Counted from the first letter of the stretch, positions 44,975-55,502 are shown. The stretch is DNA of 64,000 nucleotides from Myxococcales bacterium (GCA_011526095.1 WYBA01000083.1:1-64000), one strand, 5' to 3'. Translations and numbers: made by a program. The notes: generated by a model not told the origin, from the sequence alone.

Positions 44975-46227
44975 CGCGGGTGACCGCGCGCACCGCCGCC
45001 TACGGCTGGTACGTCGTCGCGCTGCTGGCGAGCGGCAACTTCCTCAACTACGCCCATCGCAACGTCCTGTTCTCGGCGTACGACGACCTGCGCGCCGCGT
45101 TCTGGCTGTCGGATGCCCAGCTCGGCCTGCTCGGGACGATCTACATGGGCGCGCACGCGCTCGCGACCTTGCCGGCCGGCTGGCTCGGCGATCGGCTCGA
45201 CCGGCGCCACCTGCTCGCGGCCGCGATCGTGCTGTGGAGCGCGGGCGCGGTCGCCGCGGCCTGCGCCACGGGGTTCGCGACCCTGGCCGCGGCGCGCGCG
45301 CTGACCGGCCTGGCGACGGCGTGCGTCGTGCCCGTCGCCAACGCGATCATCTCGCAGGCGTTCGCGCCGCAGCGCAAGGCGTCGGTGCTCGCGGTGTTCA
45401 ACGTCGGCCTGTTCGTCGGCGGCGTCAGCGGCGCCGCGCTCGGCGCGTTCCCCGGCTACCCGTGGGCGCTGTTCGGGCTGGCCGCGCCCGGCGCGGTGCT
45501 CGCGCTGCTGGTCGTGCGGCTCGACGTGCCGGCGCGCGTCGGCGGCGCGCACGCGCCGGGGGCGCGCGCGATGCTGGCCGAGGCGCGCGCGCTGCTGTCG
45601 ATCCCGACGCTGCGCTGGCTGATGGTGTCGACGACGCTGATGGCGTTCGCGGCCGGCGGCTACCAGACGTGGCTGCTCGACTTCCTCAAGCACGACAAGG
45701 GGCTGTCCGAGGGCGCGGCGACGCAGCTGCTCGCGGTCGCGTTCGGCGGCGGCCTGGCCGGCGTGATCACCGGCGGGCGCGTCGGCGACGCCCTGCGCCG
45801 GCGCTGGCCGCACGGCCGGCTCGCCGCGATCGCGATCGGCATGGGCGCGACGGTGCCGTGCGCCACCCTGGCGATCCTGGCGCCGTCCGGGCCGCTGCTC
45901 GTCGTGGCGGCGATCGGCACGATGTTCTTCATCAGCTGGTACCACGGGCCGATGGCCGCCTCGGTCGACGACCTCGCGCCGTCGGGGCGCGCGGTGTCGA
46001 TCCAGGCGGTCGTGATCTTCTCGATGCACCTGCTCGGCACGGCGCCGGCGTCGTGGGCGATCGGCGAGATCAAGCAGGCGGCCGGGTTCCGGGTGGCGAT
46101 GCTGGTGCCGACGGCGGTCGTCGGCGTGGCCGCGCTGGTGATGACGCGCGCGTTCGCCGGGTTCGCGCGCGACGCCGTCGGTTCGACTCGCGCCGCGCGA
46201 GGCGCTATAACCGAGCGCGATGCGTAG
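44971..46227 (+). CDS. MFS transporter
   Basis: 418 residues, 12 membrane helices in two halves. The MFS loop 2-3 signature appears as [14 protein letters not shown] and the start ([62 protein letters not shown]) resembles the Spinster/ACS-type sub-families with the early [11 protein letters not shown] motif. The second half includes [23 protein letters not shown]. Substrate unknown. The GTG at 44971 overlaps the stop of the preceding gene (GTGA); a GTG nine bases later is also possible. Confidence 0.88.
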   Translation: MTRVTARTAAYGWYVVALLASGNFLNYAHRNVLFSAYDDLRAAFWLSDAQLGLLGTIYMGAHALATLPAGWLGDRLDRRHLLAAAIVLWSAGAVAAACATGFATLAAARALTGLATACVVPVANAIISQAFAPQRKASVLAVFNVGLFVGGVSGAALGAFPGYPWALFGLAAPGAVLALLVVRLDVPARVGGAHAPGARAMLAEARALLSIPTLRWLMVSTTLMAFAAGGYQTWLLDFLKHDKGLSEGAATQLLAVAFGGGLAGVITGGRVGDALRRRWPHGRLAAIAIGMGATVPCATLAILAPSGPLLVVAAIGTMFFISWYHGPMAASVDDLAPSGRAVSIQAVVIFSMHLLGTAPASWAIGEIKQAAGFRVAMLVPTAVVGVAALVMTRAFAGFARDAVGSTRAARGAITERDA

Positions 46228-46900
46228 GCAGATGGCTCGGTCCCTCGGGGCGGTCGCGATCGCGGTGCTCGCCCTCGGCGCGGCGGTGGGGTGCGGCGGC
46301 GCCAGCGGTGGCGTCGATCGCGCGCTCGATCGCTACGGCCAGGCGCTGCGCGACAAGGACTACGAGGGCGCGTACGACCTGATGTCGACGGCCTATCGCG
46401 CGAAGGTCTCGCGCGAGGAGTTCGTGCGGATGATGACGGACAACCCGCGCGAGGTGACCGAGACCGCGCGACGCCTCGACAAGCGCGCGGGGCGGACCGA
46501 GGTGTCGGCGGAGTTCGAGTATGGCCTGGGCGACACGATGCGGCTGGTCCAGGAGGGTGGGGCGTGGCGGATCGCGTCCAACCCGCTGTCGTTCTACGAC
46601 CAGTCGACGCCGCGCGCGACGCTGCGGTCGATGCTGCGCGCGTACCGGCTCGAGCGGTGGGAGGTGATGCTGCGGTTCGTGCCCGACAAGTACCGGGCGA
46701 AGATGGACGTCGAGAAGATGAAGGGGCAGTTCCAGGGGGCGAAGGCGCAGGAGATGGAGGTCCTGATGAACATGCTCGAGGCGAACATCGAGGAGCCGAT
46801 CAACGAGAAGGGCAACGAGGCTCGCATGGGCTACGGCGAGCACTACGAGGTCAAGTTCGTCCGCGAGGACGGGGCGTGGAAGATCAAGGACCTCGACTGA
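46220..46900 (+). CDS. hypothetical lipoprotein
   Basis: 226 residues. N-terminal signal with a Cys after VLALGAAVG (lipid Cys about 25). The body looks like a DUF4878/NTF2-like fold: a helix with DRALDRYGQALRDKDYEGAYDLMSTAYRAKVSREEFVRMM, then a strand-rich part (TEVSAEFEYGLGDTMRLVQEGGAWRIASNP) and a C-terminal unit with VKFVREDGAWKIKDLD, a common ending of this fold. No known function. It overlaps the MFS stop by eight bases. Confidence 0.75.
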   Translation: MRRQMARSLGAVAIAVLALGAAVGCGGASGGVDRALDRYGQALRDKDYEGAYDLMSTAYRAKVSREEFVRMMTDNPREVTETARRLDKRAGRTEVSAEFEYGLGDTMRLVQEGGAWRIASNPLSFYDQSTPRATLRSMLRAYRLERWEVMLRFVPDKYRAKMDVEKMKGQFQGAKAQEMEVLMNMLEANIEEPINEKGNEARMGYGEHYEVKFVREDGAWKIKDLD

Positions 46901-47358
46901 CGTCGCCGCGACGAGGCCGCGGCGCCCAGGCCGGGGGATCGACGCGCCGCCCCACGCCGGTGCTGCGCGGCGGGGGCGATCTCCTCATCGGTGTAGGTCG
47001 GGGTCGGGAGCGGTGTCCCGCACCGGGGTACGCAAAAAAGTCAAGGTCGCACCAGGTGTTCCAACTGCGCGACCCAGCGGCCGAATCTGGAGATCCAGCG
47101 TGCCGGTGGGGTCTGGTGTGGCGGGAGGGTGTCACGGTTGGGCGATGCACCCCCCACGTATTCTGTGGTCCGGAGCGAGCCACAGGATCTAGCGCCCCAT
47201 TGGTATTCGTGCGTTACACTGTTCGTGGGTCGTGATGAACCGAGAGGTCCACGCCTTGCACCTTAGGAGCTTGGAAGCAGGTCGCGGAGAGATCCACCCG
47301 AAGTAGAATTTGACAGCCATCTCCACCGTCCTTACCTCGTGCTGAAAGGCGGTACGCC
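46901..47358. other. 458-base intergenic region of lower GC
   Basis: The longest gene-poor stretch in the window. GC falls well below the flanks in its right half (AAAAAA at 47035-47040, AATTTGACA at 47308). A 6-bp stem CTGTGG / CCACAG (near 47163-47187) is present. No tRNA or known small RNA fold was recognised. A short open frame on the minus strand (start near 47325) gives a 43-residue cysteine- and arginine-containing peptide with no known pattern; I do not call it a gene. A possible promoter for the 47359 gene lies at 47310-47338. Confidence 0.6.
47310..47338 (+). promoter_or_regulatory. candidate promoter for the 60-residue protein gene
   Basis: TTGACA (47310-47315), 17-base spacer, TACCTC (47333-47338). 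The start would fall about 14 bases before the ATG, just upstream of GAAAGG, the probable ribosome site. Confidence 0.45.
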
Positions 47359-47541
47359 ATGCTGGACCCCTGGATCATCGAAGAAATCGTGCGACGCGAG
47401 CGAGAGGAGAAGTCTCGCCAGGAAGAGCGCCGTATCGATCTCCCGCTGGACAACCCGCCGAGGTACCACGACAGCGAGCCCAAGCCGCCGGCCGTGCCCA
47501 ACCACGAGGGCGAGCGCGGCGTGATCACGATCGATATCTGA
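47359..47541 (+). CDS. conserved-looking 60-residue soluble protein
   Basis: Starts MLDPWIIEEIVRREREEKSRQEERRIDLPLDNPP and ends GERGVITIDI. An N-terminal amphipathic helix with a Trp-Ile-Ile face and many Glu/Arg, a proline-rich middle and a short beta-like end. Similar short 'MLDPWIIE-I' proteins are familiar to me from other proteobacteria, but I cannot name a function. AAAGG lies 12 bases before the ATG, and a promoter candidate and a perfect 12-bp hairpin downstream bracket it, so it looks like an independent unit. Confidence 0.7.
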   Translation: MLDPWIIEEIVRREREEKSRQEERRIDLPLDNPPRYHDSEPKPPAVPNHEGERGVITIDI

Positions 47542-47650
47542 CGCCTTCCGACGCGCTGTGACCGCACCCTGGCGTGCTTGGGGGCGCGTCGTGAGGCAGC
47601 GTCATCACAAGGTCCGGCGACGAGGTAGGCCGAGGTTCTGGCAGCGACGA

Positions 47651-47678
47651 ACAGGGCGACCCGCAAGGGTCGCCCTGT
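47651..47678 (+). terminator. perfect 12-bp hairpin, candidate terminator
   Basis: ACAGGGCGACCC / GGGTCGCCCTGT with a GCAA (GNRA) tetraloop, 110 bases after the 60-residue gene. No T tract follows (CGCCGTTTCG). It also lies just before the diguanylate cyclase gene. Confidence 0.6.
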
Positions 47679-47730
47679 CGCCGTTTCGGCGTTGGATTCC
47701 GTCGGAGGGCGGTGGTATGCGCAGCCCGTC

Positions 47731-49548
47731 ATGCGACTGCCGACCAGCGACAGCGGGCGCCCCCGGGCGCAGCTGGCCTTCACGCTCGCGGTCGCGGCCG
47801 TGGCGTGGGGCGCCGTCGTGTGGTCGGGCTACGACCAGGCGCTGGGAGGGACGGCGGGCGGGGACGGGCCGTGGGCGTTCGGGCTGTTCCTCGGCGTCAT
47901 CCTGGCGTCGCGCGGGCTCGCTGTCCGCCTGATCCCCGACTCGGTGCTGTCGCTCGACTCGGCGTTCTACGTCGCCGCGACCGTGTGCCTGGGGCCGGCC
48001 CCGGCCGGACGGCTGGTCGCGCTGGCGCTGACGCTCGACTCGCTGCTGCGCCTGCTGGCCCGCGAGCGGCGAGCCCCGCTGTCGCGCCGGCAGTGGCGCG
48101 AGGAGCTGGCGTACGTCGTCTACTTCGGCGGCATGACCGGCGCGCTGGTCATGGCCTGGGGGCTGGTGCTCGGCGTCGATCAGGTCGATCTGTCCGCCGA
48201 CAGCCAGCTCGCGGTCGCCGCCCACGTGTTCGCCATCGGCGGCGCGCTGCTCGTCAGCCACTACGGGATCCAGGGCGTGCGCCAGGTGATGGGCGGACGG
48301 AGCGCGCGCAGCTTCGTGCGCGAGCTGGCGCTGCCGGGCACGGTGTCGGAGGCGTCGCTGCTGCCGGCGGCCGTCGTGCTGGTCCTGGTCTACCGCCCGG
48401 ACGAGCTGCTCGCGTTCGCGCTGGTGTGCATGACGTACCTGCTGGTCAACCTGGTGTTCAACCGGCTGTCGGCCGCCTCCGCGGCGCTGCGCGGACGCGT
48501 GCGCGAGCTCGAGATCCTCGACACGACCGCGCGCCGCCTCGCCGCGTCGCTCCAGCTCCAGGAGCTGGTCGACACCGTCGCGCGCGAGACGACGCGGGCG
48601 ATCCCCGAGGCCGAGGTGATCGCGCTGGTCCACCGGGGCGCGGAGGGCAAGGGCGGCGCCGCCGACCGCTTCGTCGTCGACGCGTTCGACCGCGACCGCG
48701 ACCGGTTCTCGCGGCTGTTCGTCGGGCGCCACGAGGGTGCGACCGGCTGGGTGATGCGCCAGCAGGTGCCGCTGTCGATCCGCGACCTCGCCGACAGCGA
48801 CGTCGAGGTCGGCCCGTCGGGGACCGAGGGCGTGCGGTCGTGGCTGGGCGTGCCGATCTTCCTCTACGGCGGGTGCGAGGGCGTGCTGTCGATCCAGAGC
48901 CGGACGCCGGGCGCGTTCCGGCCGGAGCACCAGCGGCTGCTCGAGTCGATCGGGCTGCAGGTCGCGGCCGCGCTGCAGAACGCGCACCTCTACGAGATGG
49001 CGATGGTCGACGGCCTCACCGGGCTGTTCGTGCGCCGCTACTTCGACGCGCGGATCGAGGAGGAGATCGAGCGGGCGCGCCGCTACGACACCGGGTTCTC
49101 GGTCGTGATGATGGACGTCGACGACTTCAAGGCGCTCAACGACACCCACGGCCACCAGGTCGGCGATCGCGTCCTGCGCGGCGTCGCGACGATCGTGAAG
49201 GCCAACATGCGCGGGGTCGACACGGCGGCGCGCTACGGCGGCGAGGAGATCGCGCTGATCCTGCCGCGCACCGAGATGGTGTCGGCGCTCAACCAGGCCG
49301 AGCGCATCCGTGCGGCGATCGCCGAGCACCGCGTCGCGACCGACACCGGCGTGATCGGCGTGACCGCGTCGTTCGGGATCGCGGCGTTCCCCGAGAGCGG
49401 GGCGACGACCGCGGAGGATCTGGTCAAGCGCGCGGACCGCGCGCTGTACCGCGCCAAGAAGACCGGCAAGAACCGGGTCGAGCTGTTCTGGGCCGACGAG
49501 CCGGCGACCGGCCCGGTGGTCGCGCCGGCCCGGTCCGGGTCCGGCTGA
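47731..49548 (+). CDS. membrane GAF-GGDEF diguanylate cyclase
   Basis: Makes the second messenger cyclic di-GMP. 605 residues. An N-terminal membrane region of five or six helices (about 15-250; AQLAFTLAVAAVAWGAVVW, GLFLGVILASRGLAVRL, AAVVLVLVYRPDELLAFALVCMTYLLVNLVF) is followed by a GAF domain (about 275-430, GVRSWLGVPIFLYGGCEGVLSIQ) and a GGDEF domain (about 435-590). The active site is YGGEEI (502-507) and the product-inhibition I-site RGVD (494-497) is five residues upstream, so the enzyme should be active and feedback-inhibited. ATG at 47731 chosen; upstream frames start with TTG. Confidence 0.93.
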   Translation: MRLPTSDSGRPRAQLAFTLAVAAVAWGAVVWSGYDQALGGTAGGDGPWAFGLFLGVILASRGLAVRLIPDSVLSLDSAFYVAATVCLGPAPAGRLVALALTLDSLLRLLARERRAPLSRRQWREELAYVVYFGGMTGALVMAWGLVLGVDQVDLSADSQLAVAAHVFAIGGALLVSHYGIQGVRQVMGGRSARSFVRELALPGTVSEASLLPAAVVLVLVYRPDELLAFALVCMTYLLVNLVFNRLSAASAALRGRVRELEILDTTARRLAASLQLQELVDTVARETTRAIPEAEVIALVHRGAEGKGGAADRFVVDAFDRDRDRFSRLFVGRHEGATGWVMRQQVPLSIRDLADSDVEVGPSGTEGVRSWLGVPIFLYGGCEGVLSIQSRTPGAFRPEHQRLLESIGLQVAAALQNAHLYEMAMVDGLTGLFVRRYFDARIEEEIERARRYDTGFSVVMMDVDDFKALNDTHGHQVGDRVLRGVATIVKANMRGVDTAARYGGEEIALILPRTEMVSALNQAERIRAAIAEHRVATDTGVIGVTASFGIAAFPESGATTAEDLVKRADRALYRAKKTGKNRVELFWADEPATGPVVAPARSGSG

Positions 49549-49582
49549 ACCGGGCGGCGCGGATGTGGCATCGTAGGGCCCC

Positions 49583-50905
49583 GTGACCGACGACAGGGCT
49601 CGTACCCGTGACCGGCTGGGGGCCGACGCCAAGGTCGGCCTGCGCCGCCTGATCGCCCGCGCCCGCCAGGTGCTGACCACGGATCCGACCGGCTCCGACG
49701 AGGACGATCGCGTCGTCGAGGACGCCGGCGCCGCCGAGATGGCGCGCCAGGCGTCGCGGCTCAAGGGCGGCGTGGCGAAGGTCGCGCAGCTGATGGCATA
49801 CACCGCCGGCGGCGACACGACCGCGGGGGCGCGCGCCGCGCTCGGCAAGCTGTGGGATCAGGTGCCCGGGACGTCGCCGGCGGCGATCGCGCGCGTCGTC
49901 GAGGAGGACCTCGGCCGGCCGCCGCACCAGCTGTTCGCGCACTGGTCGCCCGAGCCGATGGCCGCCGCGTCGCTCGGGCAGGTCCACCTCGCGACCGGGC
50001 ACGACGGCGTCGAGTACGCGGTCAAGGTCCAGTACCCGGGGATCGCCGCGGCGCTGCGCGACGACCTGTCGTCGGAGTCGTTCGCGCGCAAGCTCGCCGG
50101 CACCGAGATCGGCAAGACGCTCGACGGCGCGGCGCTCGAGGCGCTGCGCGCGGCGGTCGCCGGCGAGACCGACTACCGGGCCGAGGCCGCGTGGGCGGGG
50201 CGCATCGCGGCGGCGTGGGCGGGCGACCCGCAGATCCGGGTGCCGCGCGTCGACCTCGAGCGATCGAGCGCGCGCGTGCTGACGATGGAGCGCGCGCGCG
50301 GGGTGTCGGTGGTCGAGGCGGCCAGCCTGGACCAGGCCACGCGCGACGCGGCCGCCGCGGCGATCTTCCGCTTCGCGTGGGGCACGCCGCTGGTCCACGG
50401 CCTGCTCCAGGCCGATCCCAACCCGGGCAACTACCTGATCGACCGTACGCCCGACGGCGAGGTCCACGTCAGCTTCCTCGACTACGGCTGCGTCGTGGAG
50501 CTCGACGAGGCGGCGCGGCAGCGCGACCGCGAGCTGTGGTACGGCGTGATGCACGACGATGCGTTCGAGGGCGCCGAGCGGTTCCGCATGGCGCTGGTGC
50601 ACCAGGGCCTGCTGGTCCGCACCGACACGATGGCGACCAACGCCCACCGCGAGTGGGAGCGGCTGCTGGCGCGGCCGCTCACCGGCCACGGTGCGTTCAC
50701 CTGGTCGCGCGGCTACGCGGCCGAGCTGGCCGAGGCGACCCGCCGGGTGCTCGCCGCCGGCGGCGTGAGGCTGCCGGCGCCGGTGCTGCTGCTGTGGCGG
50801 CAGCGCCTCGGCGTGGCGTCGGTGCTCGGCATGCTGTCGCCGTCGTTGCCGTTCCGGCGGCTGCTGACCGATCTGATCGGCAGCGGTCGGCACGCGCTGC
50901 GGTGA
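49583..50905 (+). CDS. ABC1/UbiB-family atypical kinase
   Basis: 440 residues from a GTG. Motifs of the ABC1 (ADCK/UbiB) family: an N-terminal KxGQ-like KVAQLMAY, the alanine-rich loop MAAASLGQVHLA that replaces the glycine loop, the ATP lysine in YAVKVQYPGI, DYRAEA, ADPNPGNYLI (catalytic loop) and LDYGCVVELD (metal site). The KxGQ glycine is Ala here. Such proteins are linked to ubiquinone or other lipid metabolism and isoprenoid transport. No membrane helix is obvious. It follows the diguanylate cyclase by 34 bases. Confidence 0.88.
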   Translation: MTDDRARTRDRLGADAKVGLRRLIARARQVLTTDPTGSDEDDRVVEDAGAAEMARQASRLKGGVAKVAQLMAYTAGGDTTAGARAALGKLWDQVPGTSPAAIARVVEEDLGRPPHQLFAHWSPEPMAAASLGQVHLATGHDGVEYAVKVQYPGIAAALRDDLSSESFARKLAGTEIGKTLDGAALEALRAAVAGETDYRAEAAWAGRIAAAWAGDPQIRVPRVDLERSSARVLTMERARGVSVVEAASLDQATRDAAAAAIFRFAWGTPLVHGLLQADPNPGNYLIDRTPDGEVHVSFLDYGCVVELDEAARQRDRELWYGVMHDDAFEGAERFRMALVHQGLLVRTDTMATNAHREWERLLARPLTGHGAFTWSRGYAAELAEATRRVLAAGGVRLPAPVLLLWRQRLGVASVLGMLSPSLPFRRLLTDLIGSGRHALR

Positions 50906-50944
50906 GCCGAGGGGCCGCCCGCGCCGGATCCGAGCGCGGTCGGC

Positions 50945-51529
50945 TCAGTACGTGTAGCGCAGGAACACGCGCGCCTCGACCCCGCCGAGCGCGGCGAACT
51001 GCGGGATGAGGAACCAGTCGCCGGCGACGCCGACGGCGTAGTGGCGGTTGAGCAGCTGGTACTCGAGGCCGCCGCCGGCCTGGAACGCCAGCGCGAGGTC
51101 CTCGCCGGGATCGGTGACCATCACCTTGCCGAGCACGTTCGACGAGATGTACGCGACCCCGGCGCCTCCCTCGACGAACAGGCCGACGGAGCCCCAGCGC
51201 GCCCCCAGCCGGCCGTCGGCGTGGGCGCGGTAGAGCTGGAACCACTCGCCCTCGGGCGGCGCGGGCACCGTCGCCTCGTGGCTCGACGTGCTGGCGTGGA
51301 CGCCGACCGACAGCCAGCGGAACAGGTCGTAGCCGATCCGGAGCGACATCGCCGGCCCGGGCGCGGCGTGGTCCTGGGACGGCGGCAGCACGCCGGTGGC
51401 GCCGACGCCGGCCTCGGTGAAGAACCCCTGCGACGCGGGGCGCGCGGCGGCCGGCGCCGACGCGGCGGCGAGCACGATCAGCGACAGCGCCGCGGCGCGC
51501 GCAGGTCCCTTCGTCATGCGTGGGCTCAT
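50945..51529 (-). CDS. small outer-membrane beta-barrel (gltH position)
   Basis: 194 residues (ATG 51529; an in-frame ATG at 51517 is an alternative). Signal peptide AALSLIVLAAASAPAAARP, then barrel-like strands (FFTEAGVGATGVLPP, MSLRIGYDLFRWLSVGVHAST, WGSVGLFVEGGAGVAYISS, LALAFQAGGGLEYQL, HYAVGVAGDWFLIP, GVEARVFLRYTY) ending with aromatic Tyr as expected for a barrel C-terminus. In Myxococcus gltH, a barrel, follows gltG; here a lipoprotein lies between. The match to GltH is positional only. Confidence 0.7.
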   Translation of the reverse strand: MSPRMTKGPARAAALSLIVLAAASAPAAARPASQGFFTEAGVGATGVLPPSQDHAAPGPAMSLRIGYDLFRWLSVGVHASTSSHEATVPAPPEGEWFQLYRAHADGRLGARWGSVGLFVEGGAGVAYISSNVLGKVMVTDPGEDLALAFQAGGGLEYQLLNRHYAVGVAGDWFLIPQFAALGGVEARVFLRYTY

Positions 51530-51565
51530 CGTATCACCACGGGTGTCGCCGCGGGCGCGCGCGGG

Positions 51566-52417
51566 TCACGGCGCGGCCGGCATCGGCGGGACGAACTCGG
51601 CGGGCATGAAGATCATCGCCTCCTCCGCCGGCGCCGCGAGCAGCTCGTCGTGCAGCAGCCCCCGGTGGTCGCGGACGCGCACGGCGTACTCGAGCACCAT
51701 GTGGCGGTCCGCCTCGAACGTCAGGTCGAACCGCACCATGTGGCCGAACGCCTCGATCGGGATCGCCAGCGTCGGAGGGGTCGGGTTGTTGGGGTCGGGC
51801 GGCACGTCGGCGGTGGTGGTGATGTCCTCGTGGATCGACAGGACCGCGGCGAACGCGCTGACGCCCCCGCGGGTCATCAGCTCGACGTCGATCGCGGCCT
51901 CGCGCACCTGATCCTCGCGGAACACGCCGGACAGCGTGCCGAGCGCCGGGACGTCGAGCGGGATGTCGCCGGCGAGCGGCGGCGGCCGCGCCTCCTCCTC
52001 GCCGTTGTCGTCGACGACGATGAAGTTGATCGGGTTGTAGAAGAACCGCTCGTTGCCGCCGTTGAGGTGGATGCGGGCGGAGCCCGGCTCGTCGGCCAGG
52101 TTCTTGATCGTCCACTCGACCGAGATCGAGAGGTGGTCGAGGCGGACGTAGGAGACCTCGGCCGGGTCGAGCATCAGCGCCGTCGCGAGCTCGAGCCGCT
52201 CGCGCTCGACGTCGCCCTCGGGATCCATCAGCGTCTCGAGATCGAACGGCAGCGACACGGTCGCGGTGCCCGTGCCGTCGTCGTCCATCGCGCCGGTGCC
52301 GACCTCGATCCCCTGCGCCGGCTGCACGTACTGCGGGTCCTCGGTGCACGCGACGGCGCCCGCCGCCGCGGTGACGACGAGCGCAGTGGACAGGTGGTGG
52401 ACGATCGATCGGCGCAT
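51566..52417 (-). CDS. hypothetical lipoprotein in the glt-like run
   Basis: 283 residues. Lipoprotein signal ending AAAGAVAC (Cys24), then an acidic beta-rich body: VSLPFDLETLMDPEGDVERERLELATALMLDPAEVSYVRLDHLSISVEWTIKNL (suggesting a beta-sandwich) and FFYNPINFIVVDDNGEEEARPPPLAGDIPLDVPALGTLSGVFREDQVREAAIDVELMTRGG. No known family recognised. Starts four bases after the gltG stop, so it is co-transcribed with it. Confidence 0.72.
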   Translation of the reverse strand: MRRSIVHHLSTALVVTAAAGAVACTEDPQYVQPAQGIEVGTGAMDDDGTGTATVSLPFDLETLMDPEGDVERERLELATALMLDPAEVSYVRLDHLSISVEWTIKNLADEPGSARIHLNGGNERFFYNPINFIVVDDNGEEEARPPPLAGDIPLDVPALGTLSGVFREDQVREAAIDVELMTRGGVSAFAAVLSIHEDITTTADVPPDPNNPTPPTLAIPIEAFGHMVRFDLTFEADRHMVLEYAVRVRDHRGLLHDELLAAPAEEAMIFMPAEFVPPMPAAP

Positions 52418-52421
52418 GGCG

Positions 52422-53989
52422 TCACCCCTGGGAGAAGATGAACGGGTAGTTGACGACGGCGCCGCCCTTGGCCGGGAACTTCATGCCCTGGATCTGGCGC
52501 TTGACGCACGACTCGACCGTCGGGTCGCGCAGCGAGCTCTTGCCGCCGTCGACGCGCGCGCTCGTCACCTTGCCCGAGGCGTCGATCGTGAAGTTCACGA
52601 CCAGCTTGCCGGACAGGCCCTTGGTGCGGTTGACGGCCTTCTGGTAGCAGGCCTGGATCGTCCCCTTGCGCGACTTGACGACGCGGTCGACCTCCTCGCG
52701 CGACAGGCCGCTGAAGTCGCCGCTCGCCGACTCGATCTTGACGACCGCCGACTCCTTCACGCCCGACCCCTTGCCGCCCGAGCCCTTCGGCGCGCGCGTC
52801 TCCCCGGTGTCGACGTCGCCCTGCGACACGAACTCGCCCTCGGCGTTGCCGCCGCCGCCCGCGCCCTTGCCCTTGGAGCCCTTGTGCGTGCCGAAACCGC
52901 CCTCGTCGTCGCCGACGCCGAACCCGGTGCCCTTGCCCATGCCGGCGTCGCCCGCCTTCTTCGGCCCCTTGCGGCCCTGGCCGAAGTTGGTGAGGTCGGG
53001 CAGGTGGTCGAGCTGGCGGATCCGGTCGAGCTCCTGGCGGTTGCGCCCGGTCATCAGCGCGACCTCGGGCGGCGGCGGGCCCTCCTTCTCGACGTCGGGG
53101 TCCGAGGCGCGGACCTCGCCCTTGCCGCCGGCCTTGCCTTGCTCGCCCTTGGTGGCGGCCTTGCTCTCGGGCTTCTCGCCGGTGGTCGCCGCGGCCTCGG
53201 CCTTGTCGCCGGTGCCCTTCTTGGGGTCCGGCTCGGGCGGCGGCGGCGGCGGATCCTGGATCCGGTTGACCAGGTAGCTGCCGGTCAGCTCGCGCGGGCC
53301 CGGGTAGACCCACGGGTGATCGGGCGAGGCCATCTCGTACTTCACGTAGAGCAGCAGGGCGAACAGGATCGCGGAGAACGCGATCGCCGGACGGGTGAGG
53401 TCGTCGTCGTCGGTGCGGACGAAGTTGAGGACGATCTCGAGCACCGCGGTGACGGCCATCGCCCCGACGACGATCAGCGTGGTGTGCGTCGGGAACGCGA
53501 CGGCCGCGGCCAGCACGGCCGCGCCGATCGCGACCGCCTCGCGGTAGCGCGGCAGCGACGGCCGCGGCAGCTTGGCCTCGACCGGCACGAACTGGAAGAA
53601 CAGCTTGTAGTCGCCGCTGGCGTCGAGATCGACGACGCCCCAGTCGCGGCCGCCGATCGGCGTGGCGCGGAAGCTCGCGCCGGCCTCGCCGGGGCCGCCC
53701 TCGTCGCCGCGCGCGACGAAGTCCTCGACCTCGCGGTTGGCGCCGTCGAGGTGGACCGTGCCGCGCATCGACGCGGCGAGGTTGAGCAGGTAGCCGCGGT
53801 GCCCCGGCTTGATGATCTCGAACTTCTGCGGCAGGCCGAGGTCGGGGACGAGGAACGTCGCGCCCGGCTGCGGGCCGATCGTGATCGGGGCCGGCTCGTC
53901 GAGCACGACGTCGGCCATGACCTCGTCGCGCCACACCAGCGAGGCGCGGAGCTGCACGGCGCTGGGGCCGGTCGGGGCGGGCTCGGCCA

Positions 53990-53990
<1 letters not shown>
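52422..53990 (-). CDS. gltG: GltG-like FHA/TM/TonB-like motility protein (AgmX/PglI C-terminal domain)
   Basis: 522 residues. The N-terminal 90 residues form a degenerate FHA-like sandwich ([36 protein letters not shown]). Three membrane helices lie at about 150-250 ([59 protein letters not shown]). A Pro/Lys/Gly-rich periplasmic linker (about 255-420) leads to a TonB-like AgmX/PglI domain: [51 protein letters not shown]. This is the domain plan described for Myxococcus GltG, which couples the inner-membrane motor to periplasmic and outer-membrane parts of focal adhesions. Start GTG overlaps the preceding TAG by one base. Confidence 0.82.
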
Positions 53991-54372
<382 letters not shown>

Positions 54373-54376
<4 letters not shown>

Positions 54377-55502
54377 AGCCCCAGCTCCTTTCGCTTGGCC
54401 TCGGCGTCCTGCCGCCTTGGGTGGCTGGTGGGAGCGTCTTGCATGTATCGCTCCAGGTCGGCCTTGGCCCCCGGCACGTCCTCGAGGAAGAACGCCTTCA
54501 GGATGGCGAGGTTGTAGAGCGCGTCGGCGCGCGCGAACGCGCGGCGTGGAGCATCGGCGACCACCTCGTCCCATATCTTCTTGGCTCCCTGCAGGTCCTT
54601 GAGGCCGCGCAGCGCCACCCCGAGGGCGACGTGGGCGGCGAGATCATCGGGCGCCTGTTCGACGATGATCGAGAGCTCCTGCTTGGCTCGCTGGTAGTCG
54701 CCGGCGTCGAGCAGCACGGCGGCCTTGTTGAACCGGGCGTCGAGGTAGGCGGGATCCAGCGAGGTGGCGTAGTCGAACCGGTCGAACGCCTCCTGCGCCT
54801 TGCCCTGGGACAGGTAGAGCAGGGCGAGCGCGTTGTAGGCGGCCGGGTCCTTGGCGTCGAGCTCGATCGCGCGGGCGATCACGAGCTTGGCCATGTCGTG
54901 GCGCCGCTGCGCCAGGTAGATCTGTCCCAGCTCGGTGTAGACCCGCGAGCTCGGGCCGGCGACGCGGAGCGTGTCGCGCAGCACCTCGACCGCGTCGTCG
55001 TGCGCGCCGGCGTCACGCAGCAGCGACGCCAGGCGCGCCGCGGCGTCGACGCGCAGCGGATCGTCCTCGGTGAACTCGCGCAGGCTCGCCTCGTAGTCGG
55101 CCCGCGCGTCCTTGGTCCGGCCGGCCCGGCGGTGGGCCTCGGCCCGCGCCAGCCGCGACGGCGTGTGCGCCGGGTTGACGTCGAGGGCGCGCCCGAACGC
55201 GCGCACGGCGGCGTCGTCATCGCCGTCGTCGCCCGCGATCACGCCGAGATCGTGCCACGCCTCCCACAGCGTCGGATCGATCTCCACCGCGGCCTCGAGG
55301 CGCGCCCGCGCCGTGGCGGTCGCGTCGGGCCCGCCGAGGCGCAGCGCGCGCAGCGCCGCCTCGAACTCCTTCATCGCGGCCGGCTTGACCGGGTCGAGCT
55401 TGGGCGCCTCGCGCGGGCCCTGCGAGGTGATGCGGGGCTTCGTGCCGGGGCCGCCGCACGCGGCGGCGAGCGCGGCGGCGGCAAGCAGGGCGATCACGCG
55501 CG

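Noticed and set aside
47214..47783. 189-codon minus-strand open frame over the low-GC region
   Set aside because: It would overlap the 60-residue gene and its hairpin, lacks a ribosome site and has no recognisable pattern.
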